Shown one piece after another: positions 15,093 through 23,643 of a stretch of 35,097 bases of DNA. Positions within the stretch are counted from its first letter, which is position 1, and the number at the start of each line of letters is the position of its first letter. The notes under the pieces were generated by a model. It was not told the DNA's origin, did not search any database, and was given only the letters and a program-made list of their open reading frames with translations. The position numbers were made by a program, and so were the translations under genes. This DNA comes from Rhodoferax sp. (GTDB lineage: Bacteria; Pseudomonadota; Gammaproteobacteria; Burkholderiales; Burkholderiaceae_C): positions 1 to 35,097 of the forward strand of contig PKWM01000051.1 in NCBI GenBank assembly GCA_003133245.1, read 5' to 3'.

Positions 15093-15637
15093 TTCGTACT
15101 TTTTTCCAGTAGATCAGCGTACTGTCCACCTGCCGTCAGCAACAAATCACAACATTCCCTGACAGCCCCAGCGCCGCCCTTGGCTTGGGTTACATAGTGT
15201 GAAATCGCCTTCACCTCAACATGGGCGTTGCACGGCGCACAGGCCAAAGCACAGCGTCGCATCACAGACAGGTCGGGCCAGTCGTCACCCATCGCAGCAG
15301 CTTGCTCCCAGGCAAGACCCAAAGCCTTCAGGGTCTGCTCGGCCACCGCCAGTTTGTCTTCAATGCCGTAATGCCCTTGTTTAATTCCCAACTCCGCCAG
15401 ACGCAAGCGCAGCGCTTTGGCGTCGCGCCCGGTAATGATCACCGGGGTGATGTCTGCTTGCTGCAGCAGCTTGAGGCCATGGCCGTCGAGCGTATTGAAC
15501 CGCTTGATCTCTTCGCCAGTTGACGTGTAGTACAGGCCGCCGTCAGTCAGCACGCCATCGACATCAAAAAAAACGACACGGATGCCCTGCGCCTTAAGCA
15601 GCAGTTCAGGCGGAAAGGCAAGAACTGGTTTCGTCAT
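15089..15637 (-). CDS. kdsC: 3-deoxy-D-manno-octulosonate 8-phosphate phosphatase
   Basis: KdsC hydrolyses Kdo-8-phosphate to Kdo, an inner-core LPS sugar, in the cytoplasm. The 182-aa protein is a C0-type HAD phosphatase: motif I is FFDVDGVLTDGG (nucleophile Asp25, acid/base Asp27), motif II is the VIITGRD region, and motif IV is MGDDWPDLSVM. It lacks a cap domain, as is normal for the family. It overlaps kdsD upstream and lptC downstream by 4 bp each, forming a Kdo/LPS operon. Confidence 0.93.
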   Translation of the reverse strand: MTKPVLAFPPELLLKAQGIRVVFFDVDGVLTDGGLYYTSTGEEIKRFNTLDGHGLKLLQQADITPVIITGRDAKALRLRLAELGIKQGHYGIEDKLAVAEQTLKALGLAWEQAAAMGDDWPDLSVMRRCALACAPCNAHVEVKAISHYVTQAKGGAGAVRECCDLLLTAGGQYADLLEKSTK

Positions 15638-16635
15638 ATCACCTTGGCACGCATCAGGTCGTTGCTATTGAGCGCACCGCACAGGTGCCCCGCCTCATCC
15701 AGCACCAGGACGCTGGTAATGCGATGCAGTTCCATCAGTTCGGCGGCATCCACTGCCAAAGCGTCGCTGGCGATGGTTGTGGGGTTGGGGTGCATCACTT
15801 GTTTTGCGGTGGTGCCGCGCAAGTCAATTCCCCTCTCAACCAAACGGCGCAAGTCGCCATCGGTAAAAATTCCAAGTACTTTGGCGTGGTCATCAACCAC
15901 TGCCGTGGCACCGAGTCCCTTAGCGCTCATCTCCCTCATCAATTCGCTGAAACTGGCCTGCGCCATGACCTTGGGGACAGCATCACCGCTACGCATAACG
16001 TCACTGACATGGGTGAGCAGCTTGCGCCCAAGCGCGCCACCCGGATGCGAACGGGCAAAATCCTCTTCCTTGAAACCGCGCGCATCGAGCAACGCTACCG
16101 CCAATGCGTCACCCAATGCAAGTTGCGCCGTGGTGCTGGCAGTGGGTGCCAGATTCAAGGGACAAGCTTCTTTTTCGACACCACAATTAAGAAACACATC
16201 GGCATGACGAGACAAGGTTGATTCAGCGTTGCCGGTCATGGCGATCAGGGGAACTCCCAGGCGCTTCAGGACTGGCAGGATCGCTATAAGTTCCTCGGTT
16301 TCGCCGCTGTTTGAAATCGCCAGCACCAGATCGACCGATTTGATCATGCCAAGGTCGCCATGACTGGCTTCGCCGGGATGCACGAACATAGCAGGCGTCC
16401 CGGTAGAGGCCAGCGTGGCTGCCATCTTGCGCCCGACGTGACCGCTTTTACCCATTCCCATCACGACGACGCGGCCCCTCACCTGCAACATCATTTCAAC
16501 CCCGCGGGCAAATGCATGGCCAAGGTGCTGCTTCAAGCCCAGCACCGCAGCCGCTTCAATATCAAGGGTTTCCCGTGCCAAGTGGATCGCCTGTTGCGCG
16601 TGAAAAACCCGCTCCGGTGTGTATTGAAGTGTCAT
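15634..16635 (-). CDS. kdsD: D-arabinose 5-phosphate isomerase (KpsF/GutQ family)
   Basis: KdsD converts ribulose 5-phosphate to arabinose 5-phosphate, the first step of Kdo synthesis. The 333-aa protein has an N-terminal SIS sugar-isomerase domain (GMGKSGHVGRKMAATLASTG, then AISNSGETEELI) and two C-terminal CBS motifs (from about residue 210, DVMRSGDAVPKV and KQVMHPNPTTI). This layout matches KdsD/KpsF. It is first in the kdsD-kdsC-lptC operon, with 4-bp overlap. The 43-bp gap to the divergent antiporter gene must carry both promoters; no consensus elements were seen. Confidence 0.92.
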   Translation of the reverse strand: MTLQYTPERVFHAQQAIHLARETLDIEAAAVLGLKQHLGHAFARGVEMMLQVRGRVVVMGMGKSGHVGRKMAATLASTGTPAMFVHPGEASHGDLGMIKSVDLVLAISNSGETEELIAILPVLKRLGVPLIAMTGNAESTLSRHADVFLNCGVEKEACPLNLAPTASTTAQLALGDALAVALLDARGFKEEDFARSHPGGALGRKLLTHVSDVMRSGDAVPKVMAQASFSELMREMSAKGLGATAVVDDHAKVLGIFTDGDLRRLVERGIDLRGTTAKQVMHPNPTTIASDALAVDAAELMELHRITSVLVLDEAGHLCGALNSNDLMRAKVI

Positions 16636-16678
16636 GGCAATATTTTATCGGTGTGCGCGCCCTTGTTAGTATCTGTCC

Positions 16679-18664
16679 ATGAGCCCGTTTGAACTCACTC
16701 TTGTTTATCTGCTAGCCGCCGTGTTGGGAGTGGTGGCTTCCCGCCTGCTCAAGCTGCCACCGATGCTGGGCTATCTGGTGGTGGGTATGCTGATCGGGCC
16801 GCACGCACTGGCTTTCGCCAAGAACGCCGAGGGGGTCCGTCATCTGGGTGAATTTGGGGTCGTTTTTTTGATGTTTGTCATTGGGCTGGAGTTCAATCTG
16901 CCCAAGCTACGCGCTATGCGCCATCATGTATTCGGACTGGGTTTTTTTCAAGTTGTATTGACGATGCTGGCTGCCACTCTGGCGGTCTTGGGTATAGCAC
17001 GCATGGCACCATCGCTGTGGGGTGTGAGCTGGCAGATGGCGTTGGCCTTGTCGGGTGCGTTTGCGATGAGCAGCACGGCCATCGTGGTCAAGCTGATGAC
17101 CGAGCGTTTGGAGGTGGAGTCGGAGCATGGCAAGCGCATTATGGGTGTCTTGCTGTTTCAGGACTTGGCCGTCGTCCCTCTGTTGGTATTGATCCCGGCG
17201 TTGGGGGCTTCGGCAGAGCAACTATTAGAAACCCTGGCGTTGGCCAGCTTCAAGGCGATCGTAGTGATAACCCTATTGCTGGTCGGGGGTCAGCGTGTCA
17301 TGCGTTGGTGGCTGAATTTGGTGGCTCGGCGCAAAAGCGAAGAACTGTTCGTGCTGAACTTGCTGCTTGTCACCTTGGGGTTGGCCTGGTTGACCGAGTT
17401 GGCCGGTTTGAGCCTGGCGCTGGGTGCCTTTATTGCCGGCATGCTGATTTCCGAAACCCAGTACAAACAGCAGGTGGAAACCGATATACGGCCCTTTCAC
17501 GATGTCTTACTCGGTCTATTTTTTATCAGCATCGGAATGCTGCTGGACTGGCAACTGGTATGGCAGCATTGGTCTCTGGTGCTGGTGCTGGTCACCTTGC
17601 CGGTGTTGTTCAAAGCGGCGCTGACAACCTTGTTGGCGCGTGCGTTGGGCGCCACCACGGGGGTGGCGTTGCGCACCGGGCTCTACCTGGCGCAAGCCGG
17701 CGAATTCGGGTTTGTGCTGCTGGCGTTGGCGCAGAACAGTACCCTGGTGCCGGCTGCCTTGCTCAACCCGATACTGGCAAGCATGGTGCTCTCGATGCTG
17801 GCGACGCCCTTCATCATTACCTACAGCAACGCCATTGTGTTGAGGCTGGTCAGCAGCGAGTGGCTGCAACAATCGCTCCAGATGACCAGCATCGCGCGGC
17901 GCTCCATCAATGCCAACAAGCATGTGATCATTTGCGGCTATGGCCGTTGCGGTCAAAATCTGGCGCGTATATTGGAGCAGGAAGGCATTGCCCACATCGC
18001 ACTCGATCTCGACCCCGACCGGGTACGCCAAGCCAGCGTTGCCGGAGATTCTGTGGTCTTTGGGGATGCGACCCGGCTGCAAACTTTAATGGCAGCCGGG
18101 CTGGCGCGTGCCAGCGCGGTAGTCATCACCTACCTCGAAGTACCCAGTGCCATGAAGGTGCTGGCGCATGCCCGCGCCCACGCACCCCAAGTTCCGGTGA
18201 TTGTGCGCACCTATGATGACCATGCGCTTGAAACGCTACGCGAGGCCGGTGCCACCGAGGTAGTGCCAGAGGCGATTGAAGGTTCACTGATGCTGGCCAG
18301 CCACGCCCTGGCCTTGGTGGGGGTACCGCTGCGGCGGGTGATTCGAATCGTACGCGACCAGCGCGACGCCCGCTACAACCTGTTGCGCGGATTCTTTCAC
18401 GGCAGCGACGACGACTCAAGCGATGAGCTACAGCAAGAACGGCTGGCGACGCTGACTTTGGCATCGGGAGCCAGGTCGATTGGTCAAGCGCTTGACCATC
18501 TTGCGCTTGAAGCCATCGGTGTTCGCGTCGTCAGCCTGCGCCGCAGCAACGGCAAGGTGGTGGTGCTGGCACCAGTACCCCAGCTTGAAGCGGGTGATAC
18601 GCTGGTACTTTCGGGTAAAGTTGAAACACTTGCCCTGGCTGAAGACAAATTGCTTAGAAGTTGA
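16679..18664 (+). CDS. CPA2 family monovalent cation:proton antiporter (Kef/YbaL type)
   Basis: A 661-aa inner-membrane protein that probably exports K+ in exchange for H+. The first ~390 residues form about 12 hydrophobic helices of the Na+/H+ exchanger fold, with the conserved blocks LLFQDLAVVPLL and LAQAGEFGFVLLALA. A soluble RCK/TrkA-N domain follows with the NAD-binding motif VIICGYGRCGQNLARIL. The last ~90 residues form a TrkA-C (RCK_C) regulatory domain ending in GDTLVLSGKVE. This combination fits KefB/KefC/YbaL, but I cannot tell which, so no symbol is given. The gene is divergent from kdsD; apt follows 66 bp later on the same strand. Confidence 0.88.
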   Translation: MSPFELTLVYLLAAVLGVVASRLLKLPPMLGYLVVGMLIGPHALAFAKNAEGVRHLGEFGVVFLMFVIGLEFNLPKLRAMRHHVFGLGFFQVVLTMLAATLAVLGIARMAPSLWGVSWQMALALSGAFAMSSTAIVVKLMTERLEVESEHGKRIMGVLLFQDLAVVPLLVLIPALGASAEQLLETLALASFKAIVVITLLLVGGQRVMRWWLNLVARRKSEELFVLNLLLVTLGLAWLTELAGLSLALGAFIAGMLISETQYKQQVETDIRPFHDVLLGLFFISIGMLLDWQLVWQHWSLVLVLVTLPVLFKAALTTLLARALGATTGVALRTGLYLAQAGEFGFVLLALAQNSTLVPAALLNPILASMVLSMLATPFIITYSNAIVLRLVSSEWLQQSLQMTSIARRSINANKHVIICGYGRCGQNLARILEQEGIAHIALDLDPDRVRQASVAGDSVVFGDATRLQTLMAAGLARASAVVITYLEVPSAMKVLAHARAHAPQVPVIVRTYDDHALETLREAGATEVVPEAIEGSLMLASHALALVGVPLRRVIRIVRDQRDARYNLLRGFFHGSDDDSSDELQQERLATLTLASGARSIGQALDHLALEAIGVRVVSLRRSNGKVVVLAPVPQLEAGDTLVLSGKVETLALAEDKLLRS

Positions 18665-18730
18665 GCGCTGCCTCCAATCGTGAATCCGCAGCGATGCACA
18701 ATACAGACACAAACTTCAACCCAATGACCC

Positions 18731-19285
18731 ATGCAAAATCTTAGTGTCAACCAATATCTCAGAAGTCACATCCGCACTGTGCCGGATTGGCCAACGCCAG
18801 GGGTGCAGTTTCGCGACATCACACCGTTGTTGCAAAACGCCAAAGTCTTTCGGGTGCTGATCGATGCCTTTGTGCAGCGCTACATGGAGCCCTCCATGCG
18901 GCCCCATGTGGTGGCTGGACTGGATGCACGGGGTTTCATTTTGGGCTCGGTGATCGCTTACGAATTAAATGTCGGATTCGTGCCAATTCGCAAAAAAGGC
19001 AAACTACCCTTCACCACCGTCGCAGAAACTTACGAGTTGGAGTATGGCAGCGCCACGGTCGAGTTGCACACCGACGCCGTCGAGCCGGGTCAAAAAGTGC
19101 TGCTGATTGATGATTTGATCGCTACCGGTGGCACCATGATGGCCGGCAAGAAGTTGCTCGAAAAGTTGGGCGCACAAGTGATGGAAGGCGCAGCAATTGT
19201 CGATCTGCCCGAGCTCGGTGGCTCCGACAAACTCAGGGCCTCGGGTTTGCCGCTGTTCACCTTGCTCGATTTCGCCGATCACTGA
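18731..19285 (+). CDS. apt: Adenine phosphoribosyltransferase
   Basis: Apt salvages adenine by joining it to PRPP to form AMP in the cytoplasm. The protein has 184 aa, the family's normal length. The PRPP-binding signature [13 protein letters not shown] is at residues 123-135, and the substrate-side motifs [12 protein letters not shown] and [10 protein letters not shown] are near the N-terminus. It lies 66 bp after the antiporter gene and ends 10 bp before the stop of the convergent mnmE. An AT-rich 9-bp hairpin (19298-19323) lies just beyond the stop, inside the mnmE end, without a T-run. Confidence 0.95.
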   Translation: MQNLSVNQYLRSHIRTVPDWPTPGVQFRDITPLLQNAKVFRVLIDAFVQRYMEPSMRPHVVAGLDARGFILGSVIAYELNVGFVPIRKKGKLPFTTVAETYELEYGSATVELHTDAVEPGQKVLLIDDLIATGGTMMAGKKLLEKLGAQVMEGAAIVDLPELGGSDKLRASGLPLFTLLDFADH

Positions 19286-19295
19286 GACAACCGAA

Positions 19296-20702
19296 CTATT
19301 TTCCAATACAAAATTTGGAAAATATTTCCCCCAGTAAATCGTCTGAAGTAAATTCACCGGTAATTGCGTTGAGCGCATTTTGAGCCAGCCGCAGCTCTTC
19401 AGCCACCAGGTCGAGAGCCGGTGTTTTGACCGCCAGGTGCTCACTGGCACTCAGCAAATGACCAACCACCCGGTGCAAGGCCTGAAGCTGGCGCTCACGG
19501 GCAATAAAGACGCCCTCAGATGCCGCTTGCCAGCCCGCAGCTTGCAGGAGTTGCTGGCGTAAAACAGGCAGACCCGCGCCAGTTATAGCCGAAATATTCA
19601 AGCCCGCAGCTTGCTCTTTGAGTGACACTGCATCAAGCTTGTTCCAAACGTCGATAACGGGCACCGTCGCGGGCATGCACAAGACAATAGTCTTGGCGAT
19701 TTCTTCATCATCAGCGCGGTAATTCATGGCGTTTTGCCGTGTCAAATCGTGCAAAAACAAAACTGCATCGGCAGTTCTGACGGCTTCCCAACTGTGGGCG
19801 ATGCCTATTTTTTCGATTTCATCCTCACTGTGTCGCAAACCGGCAGTATCAATCACATGCACTGGCACGCCTTCAATCTGGATGGTTTGTTGCACTTTAT
19901 CGCGCGTGGTGCCGGCAATCGGCGTGACGATTGCCAGCTCGGCCTGCGCCAGCGCATTGAGCAGGGAAGATTTGCCAACATTGGGCTGGCCGACAATCAC
20001 CACCTTGATGCCTTCGCGCAAGAGCGCGCCTTGGCGCGCTCTTAGCAAAACGCTTTGAACGCTTTGCTGTATCTTTGACAATTGCCCCTGGGCGTCGGCC
20101 TGACGCAGGAAGTCAACTTCTTCCTCGGGAAAATCGAGTGTGGCCTCGACCAGCATACGCAGATGAATCAACGCATCGCGCAGCGTATGGATTTCTTTGG
20201 AAAACGCGCCTGACATTGAACGACTGGCGCTGCGCGCTGCCGCCTCGGTACTGGCATCAATCAAATCGGCAATCGCCTCGGCCTGGGCCAGATCAATCTT
20301 GTTGTTGAGAAAAGCACGCTCGGAGAACTCACCCGGCAACGCGAGGCGCAAACCGGCCAATCGCGGCATTTGAGTGAGCGGATCAAGCTCGGCCCCGGCC
20401 TGCAAGCAACGTGCCAATAGAAGCTGTAGCACGACCGCACCGCCGTGGGCCTGAAGCTCGAGCACATCCTCACCGGTAAAAGAGTGCGGTGCCGGAAAAT
20501 AAATTGCCAAGCCCCGGTCAATCGCCAGTCCGGTTTGGTCAAGAAACGGGGTGTAAGTCGCTTCACGCGCTGTCAGCGACCGCCCACAAATGGCCGCAAT
20601 CAGCGAGGCCAGCCCCTTGCCGCTGATTCGCACAATACCAACGGCACCCCGCCCCGAGGCGGTGGCGATGGCAGCAATGGGATCCAGGCGACCTGCCAAC
20701 AT
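19296..20702 (-). CDS. mnmE: tRNA U34 modification GTPase MnmE
   Basis: MnmE works with MnmG to make 5-carboxymethylaminomethyl-uridine at the wobble base of some tRNAs. From the ATG at 20702 it has 468 aa; a TTG one codon upstream is in frame but less likely. The N-terminal folate-binding domain starts [20 protein letters not shown]. The G domain has GQPNVGKSS (238-246), TRDK and NKLD motifs. The C-terminus ends in CIGK with the essential Cys465. It is the last gene of the leftward rpmH-rnpA-yidD-yidC-mnmE group, 57 bp after yidC, the classic order near oriC. Confidence 0.95.
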   Translation of the reverse strand: MLAGRLDPIAAIATASGRGAVGIVRISGKGLASLIAAICGRSLTAREATYTPFLDQTGLAIDRGLAIYFPAPHSFTGEDVLELQAHGGAVVLQLLLARCLQAGAELDPLTQMPRLAGLRLALPGEFSERAFLNNKIDLAQAEAIADLIDASTEAAARSASRSMSGAFSKEIHTLRDALIHLRMLVEATLDFPEEEVDFLRQADAQGQLSKIQQSVQSVLLRARQGALLREGIKVVIVGQPNVGKSSLLNALAQAELAIVTPIAGTTRDKVQQTIQIEGVPVHVIDTAGLRHSEDEIEKIGIAHSWEAVRTADAVLFLHDLTRQNAMNYRADDEEIAKTIVLCMPATVPVIDVWNKLDAVSLKEQAAGLNISAITGAGLPVLRQQLLQAAGWQAASEGVFIARERQLQALHRVVGHLLSASEHLAVKTPALDLVAEELRLAQNALNAITGEFTSDDLLGEIFSKFCIGK

Positions 20703-20759
20703 CAAGGCGCAATCTCAGCAAAAAACCGGCACCAGCATCACGGCACCTCAAGCCTCAGC

Positions 20760-22472
20760 TTAAAACTTGGGAAAGTGGAACTGAGGCGGCACACCCAAGC
20801 GGGTATTGATGATCCACTGTTGCGTAATGGACAGAACATTGTTTGTAATCCAGTACAAGACCAGACCTGCCGGGAAGAAGAAGAACATCACACTGAACGC
20901 CAGCGGCATGAACCACATCATCTTGGCCTGCATCGGGTCTGGCGGCGCTGGATTGAGGGAAGTTTGCAACACGGTGGTCAAGGTCATGACCAGCGGCAAT
21001 ATATAAAACGGATCGGGTGACGATAAATCATGAATCCACATTATCCAGGGCGCATTGCGCATTTCGACAGTAGCGAGCAATACCCAATACAGGGCAATGA
21101 ACACCGGGATCTGAACCATAATCGGGAAACAGCCGCCCATCGGGTTAACTTTTTCTTCGCGGTAAATGCGCATCATCTCCTGCTGGATCTGCTTCGGATT
21201 GTCCTTGAACCGTTCCCGCATCTCCGTGACTTTCGGGTTGACCGACTTCATCTTCGCCATGCTGGCATAGGCCTTGGCATTGAGCCAATAAAAAGCCGCT
21301 TTCAGCAACAACACCAAGGCCATGATCGACCAGCCCCAGTTGCCAATGTAACTCTCCAACTTCTCGAGCAGCCAGTACAAGGGCTTGGCCAGGATGGTGA
21401 GCCACCCGTAGTCCTTCACCAGTTCCAGGCCCGGGGTCAGAGACTCAAGTACGTTTTCTTCCTGCGGTCCGACGAACAATTTAGCCTCCACCGTTTTACT
21501 GCGTCCCGGAGCAATATTGTCGATGGGAGTGATCATGCCGACCGCATACAGATTGGTATCGACCTTGCGCACGAACAGATCGCGTTTGATGCCGTCACCC
21601 AGCAGCCAGGCGCTGACAAAATAATGCTGCACCATGGCGACGTAACCATTTTGGGCCGTTTTTTCGACATCAACATTGTCCTTGTCGATGTTCTTGAAAT
21701 CAATTTTCTGGTATTTTTTGGCATCGGTGTAAATCGCCGGGCCGGTAAAGGTGGAGTAGGAAGAAGACTCTCCCAGCGGTTTGTTGCCATCGCGCACTAA
21801 TTGCAGGTACAACTGCGGCGACACCGCAGCCGCACCCACGTTAACCACCTCCTGCTTGACGGCAATAGCATACGAGCCGCGGGTCAAGGTGTAGGTTTTG
21901 ACCAGTTTGACGCCACCGAGTTCGGGCGATTCGAACCGGAGCACCAGTTCTTTGCTATCGGCTTTCAAAGTGCGCTCGCCCGGCACCAGCGTCATGAGCG
22001 TCTTGTGGTTAGGAAAAACCCCGCCTGCGGCACCAGCGATCAAACCCGTTTGCGCTGTGTAGATGTAATCCTTGCGGTTGTCAAGCAAAACAAAAGCTTT
22101 GGTTTTATCCGCCTTGTCGAGGTGCTTAAGCAGTTCAGTTCGAACCAGCGAACCGCCTTCGGTATCAAACGTTGCCTTGAAAACATCCGTCGTCACCACA
22201 ACGCGCTCCCGCGCCGCAGCCGGAGCCAGTGCAACAGGCGCCACAGGGGTTGCAGCCCCTGGAACCTGTGCTGCAGCCGCTACGGTACTGGCCGCAGGTA
22301 CGCCGGTTGGAACACTCGACGGCGCCGCTGACGGCGCGGGTGCCACAACCGTTTTGGTTGAACTGGCAAAAAAGGTGGCTTTGTGGCCGTTATAAATCTG
22401 CCACTGGTCCCATAACAAAACCATGGAAAAGCCAAAAATCACCCACAGAATGGTGCGACGAATATCGTTCAT
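20760..22472 (-). CDS. yidC: Membrane protein insertase YidC
   Basis: YidC inserts proteins into the inner membrane alone or together with Sec. The 570-aa protein has the Gram-negative layout: an N-terminal anchor helix (about 8-22), an Ala/Pro-rich linker (to about 90), a large periplasmic beta domain (about 90-350), and a C-terminal five-helix insertase core (from about LEKLESYIGNWGWSIMALVLLLKAAFYWL to the end) with the amphipathic MAKMKSVNPK segment. It ends in HFPKF. The start overlaps the yidD end by 4 bp. Confidence 0.95.
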   Translation of the reverse strand: MNDIRRTILWVIFGFSMVLLWDQWQIYNGHKATFFASSTKTVVAPAPSAAPSSVPTGVPAASTVAAAAQVPGAATPVAPVALAPAAARERVVVTTDVFKATFDTEGGSLVRTELLKHLDKADKTKAFVLLDNRKDYIYTAQTGLIAGAAGGVFPNHKTLMTLVPGERTLKADSKELVLRFESPELGGVKLVKTYTLTRGSYAIAVKQEVVNVGAAAVSPQLYLQLVRDGNKPLGESSSYSTFTGPAIYTDAKKYQKIDFKNIDKDNVDVEKTAQNGYVAMVQHYFVSAWLLGDGIKRDLFVRKVDTNLYAVGMITPIDNIAPGRSKTVEAKLFVGPQEENVLESLTPGLELVKDYGWLTILAKPLYWLLEKLESYIGNWGWSIMALVLLLKAAFYWLNAKAYASMAKMKSVNPKVTEMRERFKDNPKQIQQEMMRIYREEKVNPMGGCFPIMVQIPVFIALYWVLLATVEMRNAPWIMWIHDLSSPDPFYILPLVMTLTTVLQTSLNPAPPDPMQAKMMWFMPLAFSVMFFFFPAGLVLYWITNNVLSITQQWIINTRLGVPPQFHFPKF

Positions 22473-22753
22473 GAAGACTTCTTTGGAGTGGATGAGGAAA
22501 TCAAATGTGTAAACAATGGGGACTTGAACCGTGGTTTTTCACTGGGTACCGGATCGAAGCCGCCGCCACACCATGGGTGGCAACGCACCAGCCGCGTCAA
22601 CGTCAAATAGCTGCCCGCCGCCGCGCCATGCATCTGCAAAGCTTGCAACGAATAGGCTGAGCAAGTTGGCTCAAAACGGCAGGATGAGCCCAAACACGGG
22701 CTCAACAACAAGCGGTAGCCCTTGACTAGGTTGATCAACCAGGTTTTGATCAT
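22469..22753 (-). CDS. yidD: Membrane protein insertion efficiency factor YidD
   Basis: A small amphipathic protein of 94 aa that assists YidC-mediated insertion. The family motifs GYRLLLSPCLGSSCRFEPTC and RCHPWCGGGFDPVP are intact, including the conserved cysteines. The C-terminal ~20 residues (FKSPLFTHLISSSTPKKSS) are variable. It overlaps rnpA and yidC by 4 bp at each end, so it is tightly coupled within the operon. Confidence 0.93.
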   Translation of the reverse strand: MIKTWLINLVKGYRLLLSPCLGSSCRFEPTCSAYSLQALQMHGAAAGSYLTLTRLVRCHPWCGGGFDPVPSEKPRFKSPLFTHLISSSTPKKSS

Positions 22754-23196
22754 GTTGCCCCATCCAATCGAGCGTGTGCTACAGGTTGCACCGTTGCCTT
22801 TGCAAACAAACCTTGCAACTCCTGGCGCACCGCCGCCCGAAGAAGCGTGGAAGCGGCACTGAAAAATTGAGTACGATCAAAAGCGGCGCGCAAACGCACA
22901 ACGTGGGCAGCCACTGGCAGCGCTGACTCGAAATAGTTGCTCACAGCGTAAATCTCGCGTTTGATGGCATTGCGTGTGACGGCTCGTTTGGCCCAGCGTT
23001 TGGGCACCATGGCACCCAACCACACCTGTCGTTGTGCAAAAAGTGGCTGTACCGACGCCGCCCTGCGCTGCAGATCGTCAGGCCTGGTTGTCGGTGCATC
23101 AAGCGCGGCACGGTGCAGTGCAAAATGAGGCGTACGGGCCACGGTACCGCCCGACAATACAGCCTGAAACTGATCTCGCGTCTTGAGTCGTTGCAA
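22750..23196 (-). CDS. rnpA: Ribonuclease P protein component
   Basis: RnpA is the protein cofactor of RNase P, which trims tRNA 5' leaders. The 148-aa basic protein has the RNA-binding signature KRAVTRNAIKRE (about 70-81). The likely start is TTG at 23196, giving MQRLKTRDQFQ, which matches the family N-terminus; no ATG lies in frame between it and the upstream stop. It is 53 bp after rpmH and overlaps yidD by 4 bp. Confidence 0.9.
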   Translation of the reverse strand: MQRLKTRDQFQAVLSGGTVARTPHFALHRAALDAPTTRPDDLQRRAASVQPLFAQRQVWLGAMVPKRWAKRAVTRNAIKREIYAVSNYFESALPVAAHVVRLRAAFDRTQFFSAASTLLRAAVRQELQGLFAKATVQPVAHARLDGAT

Positions 23197-23249
23197 TTTA
23201 AAATGACACCAAACTGCAAATCAGTTGCGCACGATCCGGGTAGCCAGCA

Positions 23250-23384
23250 TCAAACCGCCAAACGTTTGCGGCCTTTGGCGCGGCGAGCGTTGATCACAGC
23301 ACGACCGCCACGGGTTTTCATGCGAACCAGAAAACCGTGAGTACGGGCGCGTTTAATCTTGGAGGGTTGGTAAGTGCGTTTCAT
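23250..23384 (-). CDS. rpmH: 50S ribosomal protein L34
   Basis: A 44-aa highly basic ribosomal protein, [20 protein letters not shown] at the start and ending in [10 protein letters not shown]. This is the canonical L34 sequence at full length. It is the first gene of the leftward operon and lies next to the dnaA control region, its usual place. The start is ATG at 23384 and the stop is TGA at 23250-23252. Confidence 0.96.
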   Translation of the reverse strand: MKRTYQPSKIKRARTHGFLVRMKTRGGRAVINARRAKGRKRLAV

Positions 23385-23570
23385 TTTGAAAATCCTAAAG
23401 GGCTCAATGACGGCCCGCAAATTTTAAGAAATGGGTGGGCCGTTGTTTTATCTCCTCTGACACAATCAGAGGAACCGGTGATTATCGCAAACTTTTGTTT
23501 TTCCTGAAAAATGCAAATTTGTCTGCCCTGTGTCAGTCTGGAAACTGATAATTCGCGAGTTTTCCCACCT

Positions 23571-23579
23571 TGTGGATAA
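23571..23579 (-). promoter_or_regulatory. DnaA box 1 (perfect)
   Basis: The plus strand reads TGTGGATAA, the complement of the consensus TTATCCACA. It is inverted relative to box 2, 40 bp away. It could serve origin binding or self-control of dnaA. Confidence 0.75.
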
Positions 23580-23619
23580 ATTCTTGATAAATTACAATCC
23601 AATCTTCCGTAATTTGCAA

Positions 23620-23628
23620 TTATCCACA
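23620..23628 (+). promoter_or_regulatory. DnaA box 2 (perfect)
   Basis: TTATCCACA matches the consensus exactly. It lies 15 bp upstream of the dnaA start codon, a position where bound DnaA would be expected to block expression of its own gene. Confidence 0.75.
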
Positions 23629-23643
23629 CCAGCCCACGACCAT

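Larger units (their letters stand above)
23385..23643. other. Candidate oriC / dnaA control region (rpmH-dnaA gap)
   Basis: A 259-bp non-coding gap between divergent rpmH and dnaA, AT-rich compared with its neighbours, especially 23575-23625. It holds two perfect DnaA boxes near dnaA. It also holds an inverted repeat ACGGCCC...GGGCCGT (23410-23443) and a hairpin CCTCTGA-cacaa-TCAGAGG (23454-23472). The gene order and the switch of gene direction here are typical of bacterial chromosome origins. Only two perfect boxes are seen, so part of the origin could be elsewhere. Confidence 0.6.

Noticed and set aside
17017..18216. Open frame of 399 codons in another frame of the antiporter gene
   Set aside because: It is in the same strand but fully inside a well-supported membrane protein and shows no motif.
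19298..19323. 9-bp AT-rich hairpin at the apt/mnmE junction as a terminator
   Set aside because: It lies within mnmE codons and lacks a T-run; its symmetry may be fortuitous.
23530..23643. Upstream extension of dnaA
   Set aside because: It covers both DnaA boxes and the AT-rich region; the ATG at 23644 gives the usual DnaA N-terminus.
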